Below are positions 24,558-35,300 of a stretch of DNA of 64,000 nucleotides, piece by piece. Under the pieces are notes generated by a model. It was not told where the DNA came from and searched no databases. It saw only the letters and a list, made by a program, of their open reading frames with translations. Source of the stretch: Patellaria atrata CBS 101060 (taxonomy: Eukaryota; Ascomycota; Dothideomycetes; Patellariales; Patellariaceae); the NCBI GenBank assembly GCA_010093705.1, contig MU006089.1, forward strand, positions 3,381,838 to 3,445,837. Direction: 5' to 3'. Numbering within the stretch: the first letter of the stretch is position 1; every line of letters begins with the position of its first letter. The position numbers were made by a program, and so were the translations under genes.

Positions 24558-26118
24558 TTAGATCTTGATAGCAAACTGCTTCAAGTACTCATAATCCTCA
24601 ACATTAGCTTTTACTGTCTCCGCGATGACCTTAGCACCCTCCTCCCCATACTTCTCCACCCATTCTCGATGAAACTCCTCGTCCGATTTCGTTTTCTTCT
24701 TCTGTTAGCCGGAGACGACTTGATTAACATCGGACTCACAACAAAAGAAAAGTAATTTCCCACGATCGAGATAGAAGGGAAGGAGAAGTCTTACATGTTG
24801 ACGAGCTCTGAGCTCATTGCTGCTTAACGCATCATCGTGAAATCCAGGCCATTTCCCGAACGCCTCATGCGCGATTTTCGTATCCTCATCCGTCCACTTA
24901 AGCATACGCTCCAAGAAGTCGATTCCGATACTCTTGCAGTAAGCTGAGAGGATGCCCTTGGGATCGTCGAGTAGATCGTCCGCGTCTATGACACAAATTT
25001 CTACCTGTCCTTCTTCATCGCTCCCGGTGGATGATGAATCGGATGATGAATCGGACTGGCCGGCAAACTTGGGTCCAATCAGACCAACGGATTTAAGATA
25101 GTCGAAGAAGCGGCGGAGCTCGTCGTATCCAGCTTCATTAGGCATGAAGTTGTAGAAGCCAGTCACCTCATCGAGTGGTGGGACCGTGCAACGATAGTAG
25201 CTCGGAATGCTGGACCGGGGGTGACGGATCAAGAAGGTGAAGTGAAACTGCTTCAGTAGTTGTTCGGGTACGACGGTTGGATTACCGGGCTCCGCAGCGG
25301 TTAGATAAGGATAAGGGGGAACGGAGATGTCTTTTTTGGCATTTACATCTATAACCTCTTCCGATGAGGTACCCACTCCACGTTTATAGTGAACCAAGGA
25401 CGGAGCAATAGAGGCCGGTTTGCCCTCGGGAGGTAGTAAGTAGTACGTGATATCCTTGATGAAGACACGTTTGCCCTATTGTTGGTAGGTAAGTAGCTAT
25501 TACTTCCAAATACAATATGTATCTGGTTGTTTTTCTTAAAATATACTGAGAAGACGAGACGATATGCGATAAGGGTACGGTATGGAACGGGTGGAGGGGT
25601 AGCTTATGTTGCTTATGTTTGTAGATCGACGGTTCCTCGTAGAGCGGTTAAGATTGTAACGTCTCAATTGTTTCACCTCACTGTGGTGGTCGATATCCGA
25701 GGATGAGCAAAGGACAAAACTTCAAGGGTACGGCGGCATGAATGATAACGGGAAAAGGTATGTACGAAAGCACTGGTAACTATAAAGCGATAGCTTTTTG
25801 AAAGGAAGCTAACCTCAGTATTATTGCGGTCGATATTTTCGAAGATGGTCTTGTAGGTACTTTCAGAAAAGCCACATTTGATTCTAGCATCCTCGTCTTG
25901 CTCGTATCTGGTGCTGAGTCTCTCAGGACCGTAGTAGAAGGCGTCACCAAATGGTTCATGGACGCATTGCAAAATGTCACGGCGGGTCATAAAGACCTAG
26001 TGGACATATAAGATTATTATAATGACATTCGTGGAAAACTCTCCAGCAAACTTACTCGCTCGAAAGCTGTTGAGCATGCCCTCGGGTGGGTTGCTACGAA
26101 AATAGGTTTTTGAGACAT
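24558..26118 (-). CDS. P-loop sulfotransferase-fold family protein
   Basis: Four exons (26118-26056, 25996-25814, 25475-24795, 24701-24558) give 356 residues. The start MSQKPIFVATHPRACSTAFER joins across intron 1 to VFMTRRDILQCVHEPFGDAF. The HPRACSTA loop is the phosphate-binding (5'-PSB-like) element of this branch of the sulfotransferase superfamily. Further family hallmarks are FYYGPERLSTRY, GKRVFIKDITYYLLPPEGKP, FHFTFLIRHPRSSIPSYYRC (3'-binding loop) and ICVIDADDLLDDP. The C-terminus EDYEYLKQFAIKI is typical. A Ser/Asp insert (SDSSSDSSSTGSDEEG) is strain- or lineage-specific low complexity. It is common in ascomycetes, cytosolic, and has no proven substrate; a PAPS-dependent transfer is only inferred. 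All introns have canonical GT-AG ends. Confidence 0.9.
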
Positions 26119-27376
26119 ATCTCTTGTCCCTCGTTCCTCGACGGGAATTGAATCAGTTCTATATTCCAAGTAACCGTGTTCAAGACGGAATCGCGGAATG
26201 CAAAAGATGTTCGCGTTAACCGGTCAAGTATATTTCAACTTGAGCGGCTATCGGAAAGAGTAAGACGACGTAATGACCTGCAGCTAAGCAAGGTATAAGT
26301 CTCTTTAAGCACCGGAATAGAACCGGAATCAAGCAAGTGGAAAATTTTGATAACTATATAGTCCGTTAGTCCGTGGGTCACCATATATGTTTGTCAGTTG
26401 AATGCTTTGTTTTGCTTGTACTCGCTACCAAGAAGTGGTGAGGTCAATTGGTCAAGGCTATGGGGAGTAATAGTGTGATTTGCTCTCTTGTCAGCTCGTT
26501 GAATGTCGAATGAGAACCCGAGTACACGAGCACGTCAGAACTAAGGCTTGATTGCTTTCGGATAGGGTATCGAATAGTAACACTTTTAGACCCCATTATG
26601 AACGCCTCGACGTCAGATCTAAGTCTACGGGCCTGGGCTATGGATATCTTCGAGCGTTTCTCGGGGGTTTTTCGACAAGGCTTCTTCATGCCGCATCCCC
26701 AACCAGATAGATCTGGAAGCTGAAGGGGGCATTGATACGAAACAGCCTATACGGTAGAACTAAGTAGTTCTTCCCTGTTCCTATGGATACTGCTGTATGA
26801 GAAAAAGTTATAGGGGACGGTAGTTGCAAGTTTTGACTGATGTGCAAATAGAACTATATTAACCTTTAGACTATCCAAAGGAGCGGATCCGCGCCCCCGG
26901 GAAGGGGGGGGGGGGGGCGCAGGGTTCAACCTGAGCGGTCTCAGTACACTGTTAACACTCCAGAGAGACACAATCTCGCCCGGATTAACATTCTTTAAGA
27001 GGCTTGTATGTAGAGAGATATCTAGGCTTAATGTATGGTACTGATTTGAGAGGAGATCCGTGGTTTTCGGTCATGGTAGCTCATATTGGTTGAGACTTTT
27101 ATTAACCACCAGCTAATATCCAGATATCAACATTCACCTAAACCATCCATTTTCATCCACAGGGAATTCTAACATTTTGAATTCTTTACTTTCATTATTG
27201 TTACAATTATAGTTACTCTCGGGGTATTTGACATTACCAATTACCACTCTGCCTCTTTCATCGACTCAACTCACAGCGTGAGTAATATAATGAGGTAAGT
27301 CCCATGTCTCAAAACCAACATATCCACTCCTAATAAAAGTCTTACAAAAGAAATATTATATAGAAAATGGGTATCA
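26119..27376. other. intergenic with G14 homopolymer
   Basis: About 1.26 kb without a credible gene. It includes a run of fourteen G at 26904-26917 flanked by C-rich and GCGC sequence. The open frame at 26444-26689 (minus) has no domain and is not called. Confidence 0.45.
26904..26917. repeat. G14 homopolymer in palindromic GC-rich context
   Basis: Fourteen consecutive G, preceded by GCGCCCCCGGGAA and followed by CGC. The flanks can pair (GCGCCCCC with the G run), and the run itself could form a G-quadruplex. Homopolymers this long are prone to length error in assembly. Confidence 0.8.
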
Positions 27377-28717
27377 TCACTTCGTCCAATCATCAATCTC
27401 CATCCCTTGCCCGTACACCATGGCACCCGCACCTGTATGTGCTTGCTGTTGATGATCATGTGATTGGTGATGTTGACCTTCCGCCAATTCCATCCTGACT
27501 TGGTCGAATAGGCCTGGGTGATTCTGAAGATAATCGTGCGTATTCTCTTCCACTTCGCCCATATCTGAGAGGCAGAAATAGATGTCCTGATGTACGGACT
27601 GGGGATGTGTATTTCGTTGCCACTCATCTACTGTGCTCAGTAAACTCTCTGGCTGTTGTTGATGATGTTGTTGTTGGTGTTGTGGTTGCGGAGTATCGTG
27701 TGAGAATTGCAGAACCATTGAGGCGGCAGAGGATGGATGCTGACAATGTTCTTGGGTGGATTTGTGCTCGAACTTGAGCGGCGCTGGAGTGTCTAAGTTT
27801 TGTGGTGTCTCGGAGTCATCTGATGGTGGTTGAGGCAGTGGTTTGTTGACCGGCGGTTGGTTATTACGCGCAAGCTCTGGGGTTAGACAATTCGCACGGT
27901 ATCCAATATTGTAGGCTGTTTGAACTAAGTGTTCGATGTCCCGTGTGGGGCGATTATATTCAAGATCCTCAAGCGCCTTGCCGACCGACTTCTTGTCCCA
28001 TTTAAAGTAACCGAACCAAGGATCCCTTTCACCGTGTAGACGGAAGATGAGCGCTTCCCATACTGGGCGGACTTCGGGTTGGGAAAGTAGTCCCATTATC
28101 ACCCTTCCATATTCCCACTTCTCTTTACCCTCGCGCTGCTCGAAATGAGCGGCGATGTGGTTACAACGTTCTTCCCAGGTTGAGAGTGGGACGCCACAGA
28201 ATCCGCAACCCCATGCTGACTTTTTCTCTAGGAGTACAACTGCTCCTTTTGCGTGGGGACATTTCTCGCAATTATGTGCCATCCGATGATGCTGTCGTAA
28301 TTTATTTTCAGAAAAGAATACTTGAATGCAATCCGGACATGGCCATTTTCGCCATCGTTCGTGATATTCTTCCTCGTGATGCTTCCAGTCCCATTTACGG
28401 GTAAACTTCACCTCGCATGAGGTGCATGTAAATATTTGCTCTTTCGGAGGGTAATCAAAACTTCTCGAAGCCCTTGATGATGGTCTGGTGAGACTAGCAT
28501 CGGTTGCTAGACTGATGGATGATGAAGTTGATCTCAACGAGGGTGCATAGGAATCCTCGCGTCTCTGGTACTTCGCATATTGAAAGTTACCCGATGTGGA
28601 AGGTAATCGGACCTTCTCATGAAGAGTTACATGTGGAGACGATGCTTGACTGATGGAAGATGCCGAAGAAGCTATAGAATTTCTTGAAAAGGGGGTTGAA
28701 AATACGCTTGAGGACAT
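27377..28717 (-). CDS. C2H2 zinc-finger protein (putative transcription factor)
   Basis: A 446-residue single exon from the ATG at 28717. The first 90 residues are Ser-rich. Three zinc-binding units follow: C98-C101 with H113/H119 (FTCTSCEVKFTRKWDWKHH), C127-C130 with H143/H148 (CPDCIQVFFSENKLRQHH), and C171-C174 with H187/H191 (CGFCGVPLSTWEERCNHI). A conserved WGYF-type segment (RDPWFGYFKWDKKSV) comes after them. The C-terminal third is rich in Gln/His/Pro (HQQQHHQQQPE), a usual activation-domain composition. This is a recognised ascomycete C2H2 arrangement with no characterised name that I know. The frame is open upstream to about 28850 with an AG acceptor and CTAAC nearby, so a short 5' exon is possible. 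Nuclear location is inferred. Confidence 0.85.
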   Translation of the reverse strand: MSSSVFSTPFSRNSIASSASSISQASSPHVTLHEKVRLPSTSGNFQYAKYQRREDSYAPSLRSTSSSISLATDASLTRPSSRASRSFDYPPKEQIFTCTSCEVKFTRKWDWKHHEEEYHERWRKWPCPDCIQVFFSENKLRQHHRMAHNCEKCPHAKGAVVLLEKKSAWGCGFCGVPLSTWEERCNHIAAHFEQREGKEKWEYGRVIMGLLSQPEVRPVWEALIFRLHGERDPWFGYFKWDKKSVGKALEDLEYNRPTRDIEHLVQTAYNIGYRANCLTPELARNNQPPVNKPLPQPPSDDSETPQNLDTPAPLKFEHKSTQEHCQHPSSAASMVLQFSHDTPQPQHQQQHHQQQPESLLSTVDEWQRNTHPQSVHQDIYFCLSDMGEVEENTHDYLQNHPGLFDQVRMELAEGQHHQSHDHQQQAHTGAGAMVYGQGMEIDDWTK

Positions 28718-29300
28718 GGACGAGCGATTATTTGAAGATGCATAAGATGAACGCGATTGAGTCGTCGCGTGCTTGAATGGACTAGCATTTCGTCGTCGGC
28801 CCTGATCTATGCTCGGATGTATGAATGGTCCTTGGTCTATTGATTTGTTAGGTATGTAACCGAAAATGGTAATGCGAGATATGTCATACTATTTCCTCTT
28901 GCAATTTCGAGCCACCGGAATATTATGGCATCATCAAAGTGGATCAAAGCATTAATATGATTACAAACTTCAAGTGGAATTGGGAAATCCATATATTCTT
29001 TCTTCGATAATAGACAGAGATGTTGTTGAAAGTACAGTTAAGGATTAACGAGTGAATTAGATTAGGACCGCGAAAAAGTTGAACAGATGAACGAAGAAAT
29101 TCGGGGTCGGTAGAAAGACATTCAACAAAAGTCATTCATACCTCTAGGCTACATATGAAGACTGATAATGTGCCCGGAGCCAAGGTGATGAACGGTGGGA
29201 AGGGTTGCAGGTTCACCTGAAACAGTTTTATGGTCGCTCCTCTTACTCCTCTGACCAGTCCAAACCAAGACCCCTGCACTTGTAGCCGCATCAAAATTCT
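28718..29300. other. intergenic, promoter of C2H2 gene
   Basis: No separate gene recognised; probable 5' flank, and perhaps an extra 5' exon, of the zinc-finger gene. Confidence 0.35.
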
Positions 29301-29408
29301 TGTAAACAGGCCAAAGGTTTCGAAACACGGGGAGAGGAACCAATCGACGAATAAGACTTTTGAATCCAGACGATCTAGCTGAACTTTGGCTGCATTTGGG
29401 GACTGGCT

Positions 29409-29862
29409 TCGTTTCAGAAATTAAAACCCAGTAACTTGACACAACCGATGTCGACAGATATCTTGACACTCCCGCGATCCTGATGGAGTTGAGAATATCC
29501 CGAAAAACATATAACGATGATAGTTATGACACAAACCGTGAAGAGAAAAGTAATTGTAACCATATAGTTGGCTGAATTCTTGATTCAAATTGCCTCGGAA
29601 AGCAAGAAAAACACCGTTAATGATGTTGCACCCCAATCGCACAAAGAAGAATAACGCAGCACACTATCAGACAACGGAGTGCATCTTCGCAGTTCCGGAG
29701 ACCTGTAGTAAGGGGTTTTGGACACTCTGAAACTCTCTCTCTCTGCTGTTCAACCTCAACAATGGAGTATGATTGGCGAGCTTCTCGTTTCCGCCAGGTA
29801 AGACGAAGCTGAAACGTTTCCTCCCCGCCATTTGGAATATCCGGTACATACAGCAGATCCAC
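29409..29862 (-). CDS. possible small two-helix membrane protein
   Basis: Tentative. An open frame from 29862 (MDLLYVPDIPNGGEETFQL) runs to a hydrophobic segment (CLIVCCVILL). A GT donor inside the TTT-GTG junction and a TTCAG acceptor about 75 bp on would join it in frame to NYMVTITFLFTVCVITIIVI, followed by SVKISVDIGCVKLLGFNF and a stop near 29409. The result would be a short protein with one long or two adjacent membrane segments. I do not recognise a family. The run of hydrophobic codons on both sides of a splice-compatible gap is the only support. Confidence 0.22.
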
Positions 29863-30407
29863 GGCGGACTTTATTGAACAAATTCTATGGGCTAAGGAAT
29901 TGATCTACAAGAGCTTAAGATGTTTGACAGCAATAGATTGATGTTTTGCATCTTAGTCAAACGATCAAGCTAGCTCTATGTGATCACTATAAGCCTTATA
30001 GCCCACATTTCCAAATGCTACAAATGAGAAGCTCGAATCAGATTGAAAGTCTCCGATTGACTTGTTCTTACTCACACCAATGGATAGTTAGTTTACGTTA
30101 TACTACATATGTTAGCATCGGACAATGTTTGGCTCGAATCGAGAACAGCTCGTATTCCAAGATTTCTTGAAAGTAAATCGGCATCACATACTTCCAAATC
30201 TCCGAATGCAAAGAAAAGTATTCTCCCCCAAAAGCAATCTATCAAACAGGGCGAATGAACCCAGTAGTTTTTTGGAGCCTGTGTTCGAGGGTTAAGACAC
30301 GAGCATCGAAACGGTGTATAAACATCCCGGATGCGGGGAGTATGGACCACGATATCATAAGGATTGCTTGCGGATCGATCGACATGCCACTACTAATTTC
30401 CAGATCC
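29863..30407. other. intergenic
   Basis: No credible gene; 3' flank of the LysM-domain gene. Confidence 0.35.
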
Positions 30408-31315
30408 TTAAGATAATTGTCCGGTCAGACTCGATCCTAGTCCGAAACGTCGTTTTCCGGGACGCTGAGCAGTTTTGGATTTCGACTTGTTAAAGTTCTC
30501 AAGAGGATGCTCCTTCTCCCAACGCTCGTCTTCTTTGTATGCTTCTATGGCGGCCTCGAGATCGTAGTTGTGTTGTTTGAGATAAAGAAGCGCAACATCA
30601 TATCTGTATCCAGGAGCAATACTCGGTCATATTAGCCTTTCCTTCCTAGTAAATGGATGCTAAACTCTCGATATAGGTTCACATACTCAGACACCTTACA
30701 CGCAACCATCCATCTTCTGACTTTAGCTTTTCGAAGTTCTTCCTCTTCACCTTCCACTGGACGAGGACTCAAGCTCACTCCACCTTTATAGTATTCACCA
30801 GGAATCAATATGGTCCGTCGTGCCGCGAGGAGATGATCCGCAAATAATCCATTCTTTCTTCTCAATGCTTCATTGGGAACTCCATATCGTAATGCTAAAG
30901 AGCTGATGCTATCAAGGGACGGATTGACAAAATGGAGTACATTCTCTGCAGGTCCGTCAGATATTCCTGGTTTTTCAGACAGCATGTAAGATGAAGTAGA
31001 AGCTGTGTATGCCGGGGGATCATCATTGTCCGTCTTCTTATTCATATGTATGTGGTTGTGGCAAGGAGAGGTAGATGGCGAATAAGGTGGAGGATCTCGA
31101 AGACCCTGAGGAAGAGGCGACCGTTCTGTAGATTTCTGACAGAAGGGACAGTAAGTTGAAAAGCGAGGATTATCGGTGATGCAGCCAGCACATATCGTCC
31201 TGCCACAGCATTCCAGACGGCGTTCGTGTCGAGCAGGTTTCTCTGTCTTCTCGTCATACTGAGGAGGTATGGAAGAGAGTAGGGTAGCGCAAGTACAGCA
31301 TGCTTCAGAGTCCAT
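30408..31315 (-). CDS. intracellular zinc-finger / LysM / UBA-like protein
   Basis: Two exons, 31315-30687 and 30603-30408, give 274 residues. The start MDSEACCTCATLLSS was chosen over an in-frame upstream hydrophobic extension because the cysteine-rich part begins there. Residues 6-59 carry a RING-like cysteine set (CCTC, ECCGRTICAGC, CPFC). A proline-rich linker follows (DPPPYSP, DDPPAYTA). Residues about 127-172 are a LysM domain (VLHFVNPSLDSISSLALRYG, then ILIPGEYY). The C-terminus (KVSEYDVALLYLKQHNYDLE, joined across the intron) looks like a UBA/CUE-type helical bundle. With no signal peptide, this LysM is intracellular, unlike secreted chitin-binding LysM effectors. A role in ubiquitin-linked or protein-binding processes is inference. 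The splice uses a consensus GTATGT donor. Confidence 0.85.
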
Positions 31316-32345
31316 GTTAGTCCAAAGGGTATCAGATACTATGAGAGGATATGATGTTATAACTGAAAGAAAACCGAAGAAATGAAGTAGATATCGCAGG
31401 AGAGGAATCAGATGAAAGAGGAAGAAATGACTAATGGACAAGAAGTGATGATCTTTGCATCACCACATCATAGGGTCTGCCGACTATCTTTCTGGTTATT
31501 CCCGGTCCGACAGCAGATATTGGGAATTCCCTAGAACAACCTTATGAAGCGTACATCTTACATCTCATTCGCCGTGCTAAACGAATTGTACAATGACCAG
31601 TTTGGCCGTTCAAACAGAGCCGAACGAGCGGCTAGATTCCCGATGTTCTGCAACACCATGTCCGCCGTGGAATTCTGCAGAAGAAGGTGTGGCTAAAGAT
31701 ATAATAATCGTGGCTAGAGGGTAGTTCTAAGGATGATCGCCTTCCCCGCAGGCATAAGGCCTCTATAGAACTGTCTTTGGCGCTAAATTTGATGACGGCA
31801 TCCCCCGTTCACAAAGATTTTGAAGTGTAACTCCCGTCCCACCGTACCCATACTCCATCACAAATCTTGCTCATTGCTCTACATCGTGTGATCTCGAGTT
31901 ACCCTACTTTGAACGGTAGAAGGGCTTGAAACCTGTTAGCATCCAGGTAAATCATGTAAATCCGAATGATGCAAAAGCAATTGTACAAGTAGCTGCAAAG
32001 TTATGAAGGTCATGCAGTGGTTGATGCGTCTCGTTCGGCCAGTCAGATCGAGAGTAAGATGGTAGCAGTGGGGAGCTATCAAGCCCACTGTCTGGATCTG
32101 GTTTTTGAAATTCCCTAATTCGATCTGGATTGCCATGCCCATCTGGAGCTACCAAGCCACAAGTTGTCGATGAAGTCACCAAGCGTCGCCTGATGTTTGT
32201 AGCAAACTCTCCATAAGAGTTGCCTTCTTGAATGAACCTCTCAATGAATCTATAAACCTCATCCTCTTCTTCCATATAGTAGTCATTAGGTCATCTTGCT
32301 TTCGAAACGTCCATACATACTCCTAAATATACAAAACGAGAAAGT
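31316..32345. other. intergenic with one unconvincing frame
   Basis: About 1 kb between divergent genes (31315 minus, 32346 plus), so both promoters lie here. A 107-residue minus-strand frame at 31952-32275 has no domain or splice support and is not called as a gene. Confidence 0.4.
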
Positions 32346-35300
32346 ATGGAAGCTCTCAAGAGCGTCATGTAAGTTTGACCGTACAATACATACCTTATAC
32401 CCTATACTGGACCTTCGCTAATCTCAGGATCAAAGCAATCCTGGTCATGGCAAGGATGATGATATCCTCTATGGTACCGGAGAGAACACTGCTTCTAACC
32501 CTGCCACATCAGCAAACACCGGAAAGCTTGAAGGGGAGGGCTCCCATTTGGGAAGAAAAGAGCCTGGTGGGACAGATACCACTTACGGAACTGATTCTGG
32601 CCTGAGCAGCCGTGGACCCAACTTGTACTACGCATGATCTCCCTACATGTTCAGCAATTTATGCTAATCTGGTTGTTGTAGAAACACAGTTGATAATACC
32701 CGTGATGATACAAGACATGAGTTGAGCTCTGGGCAACCCGAGCCCATCTCCCAGAATCCGGAAATTCGCCAACATGAGACTTCAAGGAACCCGTTAGCTG
32801 GATCTAGTACCACTGACACCAATCCAGAATCACGGCAAAAAGGTACTTCAAGCACTTCTACAGGTATTGCTGACTCTTTCCCGGGAAATCATGACGATAC
32901 CTATCGTGATCAGGCTGCAGACACTTCAGGCACCACAAGTACTACAGAAAGAAAAGGAGGCATAATTGGCAGTATTAAACGGCTTGTAGGAAATAAGGAT
33001 CAGTCCTCAGATAAAGAGAATCGGCCACACGTCGTCTCAGAAGAGGCAAGCTCCGCCAGTATCAAATCTGGTGTCGTTGGGCAGCCGACCGACGAGAAAT
33101 TATCAGGACCACCAACAGCAGGCCGAGTAAGTGAGACGAGCAAACCTCTTCCTGATACACCTTCTCAAAGCCAGCATGGTATATCAAGTCTCCCGGATCG
33201 GTCGGTTGGGTAAGTGTATTTCTTCTTTGATGGGCTAAAGAACCGTGACTGACTTCAATCAGGAGTGACCGAGGTGTATCTGACACCCATGATCATGCTC
33301 ATCATCACGATCGTGATCCAGGTATGACTACTGGCGCAGGAGTAGGAGCAGGTGCAGCTACTCTAGCTGCAAAGAGGGCCTATGATCACCGCGAGCACGA
33401 TCAGACAACAAGCGACCCCAGCACCTCGGGTTCTGCAAACGTTGGTCCGACAGAGACTTCAAGATCATTTCCACTTGGTAGCGGACACAAGAACCCTGAT
33501 CATTTTAGAGAGCATACGAGAGATCACACTTCAAGTGACATACCCTCTGGAACTACAGGTACGGACACAGATGAGTCTCATTCTTCCAACAAGGGGACGT
33601 CAGATGGGCGTGAACGCCTATCTATAGCAGCAGCGATGGTGTTCGAGCATGATCATGGGGGTGTCGGTCATAAATATAAAGGAGACCCATGTGCTAAAGA
33701 AGATTCCTCTACAGGTAGCTCTCCACGGTCAACTGTCATACCTGGACCGCATAGTACGGATACTGCCAATCGTTTAGATCCCAATATCGATTCTAGCACT
33801 TACACTGGTGGGTCCCACTATTCGGGACACCATTCAGGCACAATCTCTGACCATCCAACTTCGACGACCGATACTTCGCATACCGGTCAAGATCACCATA
33901 GTCGAGATACTACGATAGCTGGAGCTGGAGCTACAGGTGCCGCTGAGCTTTCTGAAGGTAGAAACCACCATGATGAGCCGACGAGCCGTGATGAATCGGC
34001 AAAAACTAGTTCAACAGGGCCGCATAAGAGTAGTCTGGTGTGTCCTACTCTGTCACTCCCGTTACGAAATGCTAAGTATACTGTAGCTCAATAAACTCGA
34101 TCCTAGAGTGCACAGCGATTTATCGAAACCGAAAGAGCATAGCACAATTGAATCGACGTCTAATCCATATAGTGCATCTCCTGTCGACCCTCGTGTGGAT
34201 GGAGGGTCTCGCTCAACAACCGGTCCCGAGTCCACTCGCTCCAGCGATCATCACTATGGCCGTGATGCAGCATTAGGGGCCGGTACCGGTGCAACTGGAC
34301 TTGGTGCATATGAAGCAAATAAACACCGTGGGGAGGATACTTCGAATCTCCCTGCTGAAACGGGTCATAGCACACGAGACCTACCATCTTCCACCGATAA
34401 CCCGATTAGGGCAGTCGAGCAGCATTCAGCACCTTCTTATGAAGATCAACGTGCTTCTGCTCCAGTTGGTTCCTCCATTTTAGGTGCGTCACGTCCAACT
34501 GAACATCAGTCCGACCGCGATACTGTATCACCTACTGGAACAGATGCATACTCTGGGATAGATGCACGTTATATGAGTAGTGTTCGTCGAGGTAGTCGAA
34601 TGGAGACCGAGGACGGAGCCTTTGGGTCAATTCGCGATTCATCCAGCCCCACTGCAACACACTCGCGACATCAGGATACGTTAGGACGATATAATGATCA
34701 GCGTGCTAGCCCAACTACCCCCAGCCCTACTAGTGGAGCAACTACATCCGATCCTAGTCATCGTGAACATCATCATGGTCGTGACGTTGACGTAGGTGCT
34801 GGAGCTGGAGCTGCTGGATTGGGTGCGTATGAGGCTGGTAAGCATCATCATGGCCAGCAAGGGACTCAAGATCCTACGACCACAGACGAGCTACCAACGG
34901 CAACTTCTAATCTACCAATCTCCACGAGTGGATATGACCAAGCTACAAAACATGTACGTGAGCCAACTAGCATCTCCGGCACTCAGGAGCCTGGCTTGAC
35001 CTATGAAAAACCTCATTCTACCACCGGCTATGGAGATCAAACGAATAAGCCACCGAAGCACCATCATGGCCGTGATGCAGCATTAGGTGCTGAAGTTGGA
35101 GCAGCTGGCTTAGATGCATATGAAGCGGGTAAGCATCATCATGGAAACCAGGGTACACAGGATCCTACGACCTCTTCGACTCTTCCATCAACCACTTCCG
35201 ATCAACCAATCTCGACAAGTGGATATGACCAAGCTCCAAGGCATCAACGTGAACCGACAGATATCTCGGGTTCTCATGGAGCTACATCTACTAAATTCCA

